Part shown: positions 45,560-56,479 of the stretch, piece after piece
Position numbering within the stretch: the first letter of the stretch is position 1
Layout of the letters: each line of letters begins with the position of its first letter
Assembly: GCF_030247185.1 (NCBI RefSeq)
Contig: NC_080571.1
Span: 6,135,001 to 6,199,000 of the forward strand
Length of the DNA: 64,000 nucleotides
DNA from: Malaya genurostris
Lineage: Eukaryota; Arthropoda; Insecta; Diptera; Culicidae
Reading direction: 5' to 3'
Notes under the pieces: model-generated
Databases searched by the model: none
What the model was told of the DNA's origin: nothing
Seen by the model: only the letters and a program-made list of their open reading frames with translations
Made by a program: the position numbers and the translations under genes

Positions 45560-46225
45560 GAATGTGGAAACCCCCAATTATATGGCCATTTTCGGAACGG
45601 ATGTGATAAGTGGGTGCAAGAAAATATGTTTGGGGTCGGTTCAAAATCCAAGATGGCGACTTCCGGTTTATCGATATTCCTTAAACATCCTTACAATGTG
45701 GGTATTTTCGAACCGGAATTGATGAGTAGTTGACGGAAAACGATGTTTGAAGTGGTTCGGAAATCCAAGATGGCGACTTCCGGTTTGTCGATATTCCTTA
45801 AACATCCTTACAATGTGGGTATTTTCGAACCGGAATTAATGAGTAGTTGACGGAAAACGATGTTTGAAGTGGTTTGGAAATCCAAGATGGCGACTTCCGG
45901 TTTCTCGATGTTACTTAAAAACCCTTACAATGTGGGTATTTTCAGAACGGGATTGATGAGCAGTTGACAGAAAACGATGTTTGAAGTGGTTTGGAAATTA
46001 AACATGGCGACTTCCGGTTTATCAATATTCCTAAAAACCCTTACAATGTGGGTATTTTCGAACCGGAATTGATGAGTAGTTGACGGAAAACGTTGTTTGA
46101 AGTGGTTTGTAAATCCAAGATGGCGGCTTCCGGTTTGGCGATATTCCTTAAAAACCCTTACAATGTGGGTATTTTCGGAAAAGGATTGATGAGTAGATGA
46201 CGGAAAACGATGTTTGAAGTGGTTA
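45560..46225 (+). repeat. Tandem array, 117-bp unit, about 5.7 copies
   Basis: 'ggcgacttccggttt' recurs at 45,655, 45,772, 45,889, 46,006 and 46,122 (ggcggc), that is every 116-117 bp. Each unit also contains 'tacaatgtgggtattttcg', 'gatgagtagttgac' and 'aaaacgatgtttgaagtgg'. Units are 85-95 percent alike by eye. Confidence 0.93.
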
Positions 46226-46418
46226 ATTACGGTTTTAAATTTCGACATTCTCAAAATTATTATTGAGTCGAAAAGATTCCTTTATCTGGAAGAAAAGAAT
46301 GCCATACTGAAGAGGTGTACATTGTTTCACCCGATTCGGAGAAAGTCGATCCTGCCAGTTTATCTGCTATTTATTTCTGGAATTGCTCATAAACGTTAGA
46401 AATTCAGTGTCATGTGGT

Positions 46419-46679
46419 CAGTCACGTACCCAGAGGGGGGGCCCGAAGGGCCCTGGCCCCTCCCGAAATCAAAAACATATAATTATTTAGAATGTTTCAG
46501 ACATGTGTCACAGAAATAACAAGACAGTAAACGTAATGAAATGTAATACAATATCAGTTCCAGTGGAAAAATTTAAAGTGTATATTAAAAACAGCCGTAA
46601 AAGGCACACCGAGAATTAGGTACATAAGCAATCTTCAGTAATGGACCCCTCCCGAAATGAAATCCTGGGTACGGGCCTG
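46419..46679. mobile_element. 261-bp hAT-like MITE nested in the foldback element
   Basis: Ends CAGTCACGTACCCAG and CTGGGTACGGGCCTG are inverted repeats of the type found at 14,911-15,759. The same six bases tgtggt flank it (46,413-46,418 and 46,680-46,685); a full 8-base duplication is not preserved. The interior shares 'ccagtggaaaaatttaaag' and 'aagcaatcttcagtaa' with the larger relative. Confidence 0.75.
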
Positions 46680-47199
46680 TGTGGTTGTCTAACTGACTTT
46701 TACCACTTGAGCCAAATAATATCCCTTTTTCTCAATGGCTTTCAAAATGTTAAATCATTTGCTGACGGGCCAGTTGACATGAGATTTTGACAAGTTTAAA
46801 TAAAAACAAATGTGTCGTACTTTTTTCGACTATATTACGTACACTAGAACAACTGAAATTATAAGTGTAACACTGAAAATAAAAAAAAAATAGAGAACAC
46901 GGTCATTGATTTGAAACCAAATTTTAATGTTTGTGGTTGCTTCCAAATATTAGATTGAGACTTCCAGTTGTTCAATAAAATATTGAAAGCATACAATATA
47001 ACTATAACAATATAAAATTATTATAGCTGTTCAGACGCCTATTTGTTCTGGTCATTTTGAAAATATAGTACAATATTCAAACAATAATGATTACCAGGAA
47101 ACACCTTTGTCGGAAGTATAACTTTTTTAAACGATATATAATCATATCGTAATGATCGTCAAAGAATACCGATACAACTGAACTCACCATTTTGATTTT

Positions 47200-47435
47200 T
47201 GAAGCGCTTTCAAACATAATTTCCCGGTATATACTCATCAAACCCGTCCCGAAAATACCCATATTGTAAATGGTTTTAAGCAATATCAAAGAACCGGAAG
47301 ATGTCATTTTGGATTTCCGAACCACTTCATATCGACAAACCGGAAGTCGCCATCTTGGATTTCCGAACCACTTCAAACATCGTTTTCCGTCATCTACTCA
47401 TCAATCCCGTTCCGAGAATATCCATATTGTAGTAA
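47200..47435 (-). repeat. Inverted copies (about two) of the 117-bp unit
   Basis: 'aaaccggaagtcgccatct' at 47,338 and 'caaacatcgttttccgtcat' are the reverse complement of the unit at 45,560-46,225. The element therefore has the unit facing inward from both sides. Confidence 0.8.
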
Positions 47436-47630
47436 TTTCCATGGAGCCGGAAATTGTTATCATTGGATGCAAAAACCTCTTTTTATGAAGTTGGTTCGTA
47501 AAAAAAGTTTATGTTATTTGGGATTTAGTTCGTAAAAAAAGATTACGCTATTTGGGATTTGGTTCGTAAAAGGAGTTACGTAGAAAGAGGGAACGTAAAA
47601 AAAGTGTTCGTAAACGGAGGTTTGGGTGTA

Positions 47631-48435
47631 GCTCACAAAAGCATGCTTCAGTGTTTCTTGTTACATACTCGGCATGGGTTTTTCATTACCTATTTGGGGG
47701 ATACATAAAATTTCCCAGAAGTCGATGTTTTCGAAAAACTTTTTTTTTAGATGACACTAAATCTCGACGTTTCATGCAATTCTAAGACGTTTGACATAAA
47801 AAAAATTCAATTTCAGAAATCTTTTTGTGATTTTTCAAGATCGTAAACTTTCAAACCTTAACCGCCGGGTAGCACCCCTTACCCATATCCGATTTAGCTC
47901 AAATTTTGCGTGGGGATTTTTTTTTAGATGTGCTTAAACTTTTGAACAGTCGTGCTTTATGAAATTAGAGGTGATCCCAAAATATTGGCACCCTTATATA
48001 CATTAGAGCGGTTAAAACAACGTGTTTTGTCACTTATACCATTATATCTCCGGAACCAAAAGTCACATGCGCGGTAAAAATACAACGCGTTTTGTCGGTT
48101 ACGTCACTTATACAATCATATTTCCGGGAACAAAAGTCTCAGCCTCTTGATCTTTGAACTTGATCAGTGGCCCGACAGTAACTTTCAAACAAGCATAAGT
48201 TTATTAAAATCGGTACAGCTATCTCTAAGAAAATTGAGCGCGTAAAAATATCTTTGAAAAGTGCATACACACACACACACACACACACACACTGAAAATA
48301 TTTGTGTGTACACACACAGATATTTTCCGATCTCGTCGAATTGAGTCGAATGGTATATAACACTATGGGTCTCCGAGGCTCCGTTCGATAGTCGGTTTTT
48401 CCAACAATTCTAATACCTTTCTATACCTTTTCCTT
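47631..48435. repeat. Family B repeat, right part
   Basis: Continues from 45,446: 'cacaaaagcatgcttcagtg', a half palindrome (gatgacactaaatctcg), 'cgccgggtagcacccctta', 'ggcacccttatatac', two 'ggttacgtcactta' blocks, a CA/TG stretch at 48,266-48,320 and the end 'taatacctttctatac'. Confidence 0.7.
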
Positions 48436-50045
48436 CTATTCTATAACAAGAAGAGGATTTAGTGAAAAAAATGTGTTATTTTTGACGTTCGAATATGACG
48501 CAAATTCACACGATTTTTGCTAGGTGTGTAACTGAACTCGAGTAACATCCATACTCAAGTGCTCTTATTTTAAATTAAGCAAGCAAACTCACCCATCGAT
48601 TTTATTTGTTTCCTATCGTGTACCCGGTAAAGATATTTGAGATTTTTTGAGTTTTTTAACGCTTAGAAAAGAAATCGATTAGGAAAATTAACACATTAAT
48701 TGGAACGATTGTTATTCTATCGACTGCAAAATTGCTTAGAAATGAAAATTTCATTGAAATATTAGTCCCGAAAATGGAATTATCACTGCGTTGCCAAGCA
48801 CACTTTCAGTCTGGTTGTTTGCTTTACTCCGTAGGGTCAGATTCCTCGAGGTATTATTCAGAACAATCAGCTCCTCAGAAAACGGCTTGACAATAAACTC
48901 TTCCTTCTCGATTTGTTTGCTGGGACTTTTTCCCATGCCGAGGCAACGTAATTTGTCAGCAGTTTCGTCTCCAGAACGGAAGACTGAACTCTGACGAACC
49001 AACTGACTGAGTGAGTTGACACAATAATAAAGTACAGCAAATAACTCAACAAATGCAGCTGTGAATGAATGGAATACAACGACGAGAAGCTGGAAAAACC
49101 ATCGTTCGGTCATTCACCATCGTAAAACTTCTCAACTGTTGAATGGCACACTGATGAATGAATGGTACGATGGGAAAGAATGTAATGCTTTTTCAATTGT
49201 CCCACAGTACCGCCGGCCACACTCTGCTGAATCGAGTTTGAAAAAAAAGGAATGTCCTGAAGGTGCTGATGCAACGCACAATGTCGTTTGTGATGGTTCA
49301 ACACTTGGAGCAGTAAACTCGAAGTTCAATCAAGACCCCCCCCCCTCCTCACCCTTCCCTCTTCCCCCACATTTCGAAGCAAATTCGAGCTGATTGACTA
49401 ACGAACTCCTCATAGCTGCAGGTAAAACCGTCCAAGCAAACAGCTTCCTTGCAGCGAACCATTGTTGTTTTTCTCCCCGCCCGGATGTAACCGAATAAGC
49501 ACAATACCCTTTATCGTAGGTGTTGGCTAAAGAACGAAGCCGTTGTTTTCCACTTTCATAATCACAATACATGGAAATACGAGTGGAGCGTCGTTCACTC
49601 AACGGAGCTACCGTAGTACAGCGGTGGAATGCAAGTGTCTGACTTCCATGTAATGTCCTTTCACACGTCGGTTAGCTGAAAAAAAAATGTATGAGCCCAT
49701 CAGCGTCAGGCATAAAATCAGTCAAGCCGGGGGTTGTTCTTTGTCCAGTGGTAACTCAATTCTGATTATAGTTGATAGGCGAGAACTGAAACATTTCGTT
49801 TGACCTTGTCAATGTTATCGTAGGATGGACCTTCTCTCAAGTTTTGCGTAATATTATGCAAACCCCTTGCAGGTGTTGAAGCATCGCTTGATTCACCAGT
49901 GTTGAACTTCAGAGGCACCAAACAAAAAACCTCTTTTGTGTATGCTCTTTGTGCATAGTTGTAGCACAAAGTTTGTAGCGACTTCAAAAGGTAGCTTTTT
50001 TCAGTAAATACTGTGACAATAACACCTCCGGCGAAAGTATGCCGA
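48436..50045. other. Unassigned; GC-richer part 48,780-49,620
   Basis: No transposon recognised. The frames at 48751-49113 (reverse), 49061-49393 and 49330-49602 overlap one another and lack domains. A tRNA A-box-like 'gtagtacagcggtggaatgc' lies near 49,613 without a B box. A C-run is at 49,336-49,348. Confidence 0.35.
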
Positions 50046-50061
50046 CTATGTCATGCAAGCA

Positions 50062-50088
50062 AGGATGGATGGATGGATGGATGAATGC
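50062..50088. repeat. (GGAT)n microsatellite
   Basis: Five to six ggat units followed by gaatgcaagcatgcatgtat. Short tandem repeat. Confidence 0.85.
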
Positions 50089-50477
50089 AAGCATGCATGT
50101 ATGCATTCTTGTATGCAAAGACCTGCTAAAAATTGGCAAGATGATGGCGAGAAGAATGAGCCTCTCTGTTGTACTGCTGAATATTTCCGTAACCTACTTC
50201 AGGTTGGTAGATTCACGGTTCATTGTAAATATTTATTCTTCGGAAGCTGGAATGAGTTGTTAGCTGTTACCCAGTAGGAGACTAAGCGATGGACAAAAGA
50301 AAAGCGATGGACCGTGTTCGTTAAATCGTTTGTTTGACAGCACTAAGTACTTACAAAATACTCAGGACACTAAAAACATTCAATCTGACTTGTTGTATTT
50401 TCTTAAATTATTCTTTTTTCGATAGATAGCTCGGGCAATCGACATTTTGTGCCATCTGGGGATTATACATGTCTCAT

Positions 50478-50912
50478 GTTTCGTTACGTTACCAGGGAAC
50501 AAGAGCAGAAAAAATGACGCGTTTATAGAAATCGACTTACCTTCACAAAAATAACATTCACTTCATTTTTATCGCGACAACATATATTTTTATGCACTAA
50601 TCGCATCTAAATTAAATTATCTGGACATTGTCAGGATAGATTTTCGAGCCATGCTTTTGAAGGCGAGATATTCAATGAACAAGTGGAAAGACGGCGTTTT
50701 CAGCAATGCAATTCTTTCTCCAGAAAAAAGACTTTCCCGACCGCTAAAGTCAATGAATCATTCTGAAATTTTCACAGAATAATCTAAACTAGTTTTCTAA
50801 GAGATTGTCAGTTGGGTTTTTTGATATTCATAATCGTTTCTGAGAAAATCAGATTTGAATCGTGAAAGTAGCCCTCTATAACGCCCTAAAACGCACTGGC
50901 CTCAGCCCTTAA
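50478..50912. repeat. Family D element, 5'-incomplete copy
   Basis: Aligns with 62,452-62,890 over 435 bases (cgttacgttaccaggga, taacattcacttcattttta, agaaaaaagactttcccgac). The right end cactggcctcagccc plus ttaa matches. The left third of the element, including the left TIR, is absent. Confidence 0.8.
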
Positions 50913-51212
50913 GGTGTTTAGATTAATCAAGTAAAGACAATGGATTTTTTCACCAGGTTGGGAAAGCTGGATACTAATGGCGTTTCATTTAAAAACACTG
51001 GTGGCGTGGATTACTCTGGTTCGGCACTTTCGAGCAGAAATGACAATAAAACACCATAAAAAAATTATATTTCTGCTCGAAAGAACAAAACCAGAGGAAT
51101 CCACGTCACCAATGTTTTCAATGCAAAACGGCATAAGCAATCCAATAGTCAACGATTAACAAGTGGAAGTAACAAAATCTTTTCTTAATCCACCTAATGG
51201 TGTGATAGAACA
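50913..51212. other. Unassigned; family A/B start near 51,184
   Basis: 'ttcttaatccacctaatggtg' at 51,183 is the beginning of a family A or B repeat, into which the next mariner inserted. Confidence 0.45.
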
Positions 51213-51214
51213 TA

Positions 51215-52440
51215 TTGGAAGTACAAATTTATTCGGTCGTTTTTTAGGGTCAAAAATACATTTATTTTCAAATTAAAAAAATATTCAAAGAATAATCAAA
51301 GTATCGTCCATCGCTGGCTAATACTGTTTCCCACCTCTCAGGCAATTTTCGAATTCCATCTCGAAAAAATGTCTTTCTACGAAAGAAGTAAACCGATGAC
51401 CTGCTCGATCGTGCTGCTGCCATCGAGATGCACCAGCAATCAGAAGGAGCAATGTCAGGAGAATACGACGGGTGCGGCATATTGAGCGTTTACGAATATT
51501 TTTTTCACTACTTTTGCGACATGAGGCCGAACGTTGTCGTGCTGGAGAATAACTTTATCATATATTTGCTGTTATTCTAGTAATGCACGTCTCAAACGCA
51601 TCAAATGCAGTTTATACCGATCGCCCGTTATAATATCGTCTGGTTGTAGTAGCTAATAGTACACACCACCCTGTTGGTCCTACCAAATGCAAAACATGAC
51701 CTTTGAACCATGAATATTCGGCTTTGGTGTTGATGTTGACGTCGATGGCAACAATTGACCGAGCATGGCGTAGTGTTTTTCCATCTTGGGGTTATCATAG
51801 AATATTAATTTTTCATACCCAGTAACAATTCGTTGTGAAAATTGTTTTGAATTAGCTGCTCGCAAGTGGAGGGTTACCTTTTAGTGTTACTCGGTTTTAG
51901 TTCAAAAGGCACTCAACTGTCTTGCTTTTGAATCATTCCCATGGATTTTCATCGGACGGAAACTGCTTGTTGAGCCACTTCCAATGATTCTGCATGCTCC
52001 TCTTGGATTTGACTCGGATCTTCATCGAGTAATGCTTCCAACTGTTCATCTTTGAATTTGTTTGGTTGTCTAGAGCGAGGCCTGTCTTCAACGCTGAAAT
52101 CTCCATTCTTGAAACGTCGAAAGCGTTCCCTACATGATTTATCAGTTGGAGCATCATCACCGTAAACATCCACAAGCATTTGATGCGCTTCAACTGCACT
52201 TTTCTTCCAAATAAAACAGAAAACTAAATCGTACCTCAAATACTGCTTAGTTAACAAAAAAATGGCTCATAAATAACACAGTGTAAAATATGTTTTTTTT
52301 TACTCGAAGCAATATGAACTGAACATTAATGACAGTTGTCTAACCTTTTGAAGCTAACGACAGCTCAGCTGTAACTGTTCAATATTCATGACAGCCAGAA
52401 ACATCTTTTGAAAACGGATCGAACTAATTTGTACTTCCAA
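51215..52440 (-). mobile_element. Mariner element, 1.23 kb, both TIRs
   Basis: Ends ttggaagtacaaatt (left) and its inverted copy (right) with further matching bases (about 28), flanked by TA at 51,213-51,214 and 52,441-52,442. The length is that of a complete mariner. It carries a broken transposase on the reverse strand. Its insertion site is the word 'gatagaacata' in the start of a family A/B repeat. Confidence 0.9.
51268..52257 (-). pseudogene. Mariner transposase, frameshifted, first catalytic Asp lost
   Basis: On the reverse strand the N-terminal domain is well kept (LVFCFIWKKSAVEAHQMLV, RERFRRFKNGDFSVEDRPR, 52,257-51,949). After a frameshift comes QRIVTGYEKLIFYDNPKME, where the canonical VTGDEKW has Tyr in place of the first catalytic Asp. 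The second Asp is kept in VILQHDNVRPHVAK (near 51,540). The third is kept in YSPDIAPSD (near 51,450), after another shift. The C-terminus RKLPERWETVLASDGRYFD is typical. At least three frameshifts and a catalytic substitution make it dead. Confidence 0.88.
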
Positions 52441-52624
52441 TATTTTTTTAATAAGATAATTTCTTACACGAATTCGAGCTCATTTTTGACACCATTTTTG
52501 CTCAAATTAATTACAGCGCTTCCGTAGCACATTCGACTTCATACCCAAAACCAATAGTATGAACAATAATCCACTTTAATTGGATCATTAGTCACTTTCT
52601 GCGAAAAAATGTGCTAATCGAGAA

Positions 52625-53340
52625 AAAAGTGACTTTACTGTTACGTTATTTATACTACTATATATCACTGGAACCGAAAAAGGGAAGGCATTTGATCATC
52701 GAACTTGATCAATGACACAATAGTAACTTTCAAACGAGCCTAAGATTGTTGGGGTTGGTCTTTCCGTCTTCGAACAAATCGAGTGCATTATAAAATAAGT
52801 GCGCTTTGTCGGTTACGTCACTTATGCCATTAAATATCTGAAACTAAAAGTTTTCAATCTACGATTTTGATTTACATATCCAGACTGGATTTCTAACAAG
52901 TCTAAGCTTGTGGCCATCTCCAAGAAAGTGAACGAGGTGAAAACATTGCGTTATATCGGTTATGTCTCTCATAGCATTATATCTCCGGAACCTCAAATGG
53001 CAACCCGTTGATGTTAGATTCCGTAACAGCCCACAAGTATTCCAAATTTGTTGAAATCCGTACCACAGTTTCCGAGAAAATTGAGTGGATAGAAAAATAT
53101 TTGAAATATGCTGGGTTGGGCTTACCGTCTTCGAGCAAATTGAGTCCATTAGAAAATAAGTGCGCTTTGTCGGTTACGTCACTTATGCCATTAAATATCT
53201 GAAACTAAAAGTTTTCGATCTTCGATTTTGATTTACATCTCACGTTTTCCGATCTTGTCGAGTTGAGTCGAATAGTAGTCGATCTCCGACCAAAAGTCGG
53301 CAAACAATTTTACTACCTTTCTATAAAGAAAGATAAAAAT
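52625..53340. repeat. Family B repeat, degenerate copy
   Basis: Three blocks of 'cggttacgtcacttatgcc' type, 'tcgaacttgatcaatgacac', 'gcgctttgtcggttacgtc' twice, and the end 'tttccgatcttgtcgagttg', 'ctttctataaagaaagat'. Confidence 0.65.
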
Positions 53341-54149
53341 CTGTTGTATCAAAATGCAATTGAAATTAGACAGTCAAGTTTGCGACTGATTAGCTGGACA
53401 GGCAAATCGAAAATTGTTCAAGTTAATGGGTAGACTTTTTACTTTGTGTGAATTGCATTTTCTTAATGCCAATTTAAAGCTGAGAAGCATTTTACATATC
53501 TGGTCTCAGTGAACTAAATTCATGCTTTGAAGAAACATAATAAATTGAAAAGGAACAATTACTACAATCTCTCGAATTGTTTCAGTACTTATGAATTACG
53601 TTTCTTCTCGAAAAAACACGACCAAGTCAATCTCTTCCAAATACCGTATGTCCCAGATATTAGCGATTCGATGGCAACTTTCAACCGTGCTTTCTATCGT
53701 TTCGAATTCTGGGGGGCCATAAATCGATCCCGTAATCGTTCCCGGCCCGTAATTGGGCCGATTTGCCGAAGGATTTAGTACCGATTTACGGTGCCATGTC
53801 GGTGGACTGTGGCTGTGTCGGAAAAGTGCACCGATTATCGGTTTATGTCTATCATCGCTTTGTCTTCGCCGGCACCTTGCCATGAGGTGTTAAGTGGTTT
53901 GATTCTCGTTTTCCCAAATTCGTGAAACGTACCGACGACGTTCGATAGGCGAATAATTTATGGGTGAAGAAAGTAGCTCATAATCTCCCTTCCATTAGCA
54001 TTCGATGGGGAGATTCGCCAGGGAATATTTATCTCCATCATCCATGATGATTTGAGCCGGCGATGGTAATTTAGAGCGTGAGTTAGGTTCGGTGGTGTTA
54101 GACTGTAGTTGCTATTGAGGGTTTTGGCACAGTTTTAAATTTTCCTGTG
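53341..54149. other. Unassigned; GC-richer part 53,690-54,080
   Basis: No repeat or gene recognised. The opposing frames at 53527-53778 and 53596-53883 have no domains. Confidence 0.35.
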
Positions 54150-54440
54150 ATGATTGAGATAATTTTCTTCACGACAAATAGAAATCGTTAAGTTCCAAGT
54201 CAGGACTATACGGCGAGTGGCCCATCAAACCGAAGTTTTGGGTGCTCAAATATACAGATGTTTAAGCCGATGTGTGAGAGCTAGTATTATCGTGGTGAAG
54301 AATGATTTTGCGTCTTGCGTTTGTTTGCTTTATTTCACGAAAAACTTCTGACAAACATATGATGCTATACCAATCAGAATTGACGGTCTTACGATCCTCT
54401 AAAGCAAAGGTACCGATATGTCCGTTTATACAAGAAAAAA
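54150..54440 (-). pseudogene. Mariner transposase fragment with DD34D spacing
   Basis: On the reverse strand the frame from about 54,436 reads NGHIGTFALEDRKTVNSDW, then EVFREIKQTNARRKIILHHD, NTSSHTSA, a stop, TSVYLSTQNFGLMGHS and PYSPDLELNDFYL. The second Asp (HHDN) and third Asp (LND) are 34 residues apart, the mariner value. There is a single stop in about 90 codons. Only the central catalytic part survives; no TIRs. It is a lineage different from the other mariners here. Confidence 0.75.
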
Positions 54441-54444
54441 AACA

Positions 54445-54686
54445 GTTTTAATCCATCTAGTGGAATAATTATGCCTTTCACATATCAATCATACTATCAT
54501 ATATAATACTGTGGTATTCTTCAAAATAATTTTCTTCGAATCTTGAGAAAATTACCGAAATCGGTTTGCTTGGCCGTCACCTGACAAAAACTATTAATAG
54601 TAGAAGATTTGAGGACGATTTAGAAATTTTATACGTTTTTTTGCCTTTTCAGTGATGGTATAACATTTTTAATACACTTTATCCTA
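54445..54686 (-). repeat. Family A repeat, left part (interrupted)
   Basis: 'taatccatctagtggaataat', 'tatgcctttcacatatcaatc', 'ataatactgtggtattcttc' match the start of the 18.3-kb copy. The repeat continues at 55,668 after a TA-flanked insertion. Confidence 0.75.
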
Positions 54687-55665
54687 CACGGAAAGACCGA
54701 TATCAGCATTTTGGCGAAAAAATTAGTTGATTTTCTGATTTTAGTTAGTTATTTTTTGAGACAACTAAAAAAATTTTACTTTTGCTAATTTAAATTTTTT
54801 AATTCTAGTTTCCTTGATAATAAGAAAACATTTATTGAAATGGCTATTTTTTTAGTTGAATTCACCAATTGTCATTTCTTAGCTAAGGCACACTTCATAT
54901 CCATTCAACTAATTTTTTAGTTGAATTAGAGAAATAAAACGTTGTTTTCAACCAACATAAATGATTGAATTGGTTTCTGCAATTTGCGGCTATATGGCGC
55001 TCTGTCGTCGAAATAACGCTAACACCGTAATGACTACTAGCCACTAGATGGCATACTACTACCGAAAAAAATTTCAGTCGCGGTTGTCTTTTCTATATTG
55101 GCAGGTATAAATACGATGCTGTATTGGAGAAAAAGACATGAGCGAAACATAAACTTCTTTTTGAACATTTTTCTTCTAAATCGCTGTTTCTTCATTCGAC
55201 TTCGCGAAATCGACTCTCTCACTGAAAACTTTGAGCACTTGGAAAATAAAAACCGAATACAAGTAGTAGATCGAACGGCGTGGCCCGGAAGGTTGGAAGA
55301 TACAAAAAACATCATTTGACATGTACAATTAGAGTGCAACATTCGAAACTCAATTCACTGTTCCGCATAAAAACATTATTACGCACAATCGCTTCAAATG
55401 CGCACAAATTCTGAATAAATACACTTTCCACTAACAGTTTACGTCATTTTTACATATCGGTTTAGAAATTTATGTATGGATATATCGTAACACATGCGAA
55501 AAACATCTAAACAATTTGCAAGCAGTTTCAACAAGACTGTCCCTTTTAGCTAAATTCTCAATTTTAACTAATTTTATAGTTATTTTGGAAATTTTGTTGT
55601 TAAAATCAACTAATTCAAAAACAGTAATACGAATTAGGCGCAGAGCTAATTTCGGTCGTTCCGTG
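54687..55665. mobile_element. 1.0 kb TA-flanked element, relative of 829-1856
   Basis: Ends CACGGAAAGACCGA and TCGGTCGTTCCGTG are inverted repeats of about 14 bases with one gap, flanked by TA (54,685-54,686 and 55,666-55,667). It interrupts a family A copy. The interior has 'ttagttgattttctga', as in the element at 829. The frame at 55,098-55,319 and its reverse counterpart have no known domain. Confidence 0.8.
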
Positions 55666-55667
55666 TA

Positions 55668-56010
55668 TACTTCCGGATCCGGAGGTTGGATCCGGATGAA
55701 ATTCAATAATTCCGTATGGGACTACAGGGCCTCAGGACCTTTCATTCGAACCACAGTACCACAGGACCTTTCATTTGAACCTAAGTTTGTGAAAATCGGT
55801 CGCGCCATCTATGAGAAAAGTAAGAACACATATTTTCATTTTTTTGCATATTTTACCCCATAACTCCGAAATCGGAAGTCAGATCCAAATGAAATTCAGG
55901 AATTTAGTATGGGACTTAAAAAGCTATAATTTGAATCTAAGCTTGTGAAAATCGGTTCAGCCATCTCCAAAAAAAGTCAGAAGTCCTACTTTTCATTTAT
56001 ATGACTTAAA
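55668..56010 (-). repeat. Family A repeat, right part
   Basis: 'ttccggatccggaggttgg', 'cgtatgggactac', 'gtttgtgaaaatcggtcgcg' continue the repeat cut at 54,686. A short tandem duplication of 'ccacaggacctttcattyga' is at 55,727-55,777. Confidence 0.7.
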
Positions 56011-56479
56011 TAACAGGTCGACGAATTGATTGCGTTTCAATTAAAAGTATAACGAATAGTTCACTTTTCTGTCAAGATATCAGAGATGATTTTGATGAAA
56101 CTTGTCGCAAATGAAAGGACTCCTCCAATGAACCAATGTTCGAACCTTGTATCGGTTTGCATTTAATAACTTCTTCTACAAACGTAGGATCGTTTTGCAG
56201 TCTTCGAATAGTTATTTTAAATCGAGAAACTATAAATTTAAGTCTGCATCAACTCACTGCAAACTAGAGCTTGTTTGAACAAATGTTGGTTATTTCAAGA
56301 AAACATAGCTGAATTATACCAGACTATGTGAACTAAAAATTTTCTTCGAATTTCCCAGAATCTATTGATTTTTGAATAATGTGTTTTGCGTGTACTACTG
56401 AGTTTTAACCGGTATTTGTAGGCTTGCAAAAAGAAGTAATAGGAGTGTATTAGGATTATAGTTGAGGAAAACTGAGGTA
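56011..56479. other. Unassigned AT-rich stretch
   Basis: No gene, element or RNA motif recognised. Confidence 0.4.

Larger units (their letters stand above)
45447..47628. mobile_element. 2.2 kb foldback element with 117-bp tandem array
   Basis: Inserted in a family B repeat. The right end reads 'cgtaaacggaggtttgggtg' followed by TA, the terminal sequence of the MITE at 44.4-44.6 kb. The left end 'ttcgtaaatggaggt' is less clear and in direct orientation. Next to both ends stand copies of 'ttcgtaaaaaaagtttacg' (three on the left, about three on the right). Inside lie the 117-bp array (45,560-46,225), a hAT-like element and inverted copies of the array unit (47,200-47,435). No transposase is readable. 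Confidence 0.75.

Noticed and set aside
48751..49602. Several frames of 64-120 codons on both strands
   Set aside because: No domains, mutually overlapping, no supporting splice or start signals.
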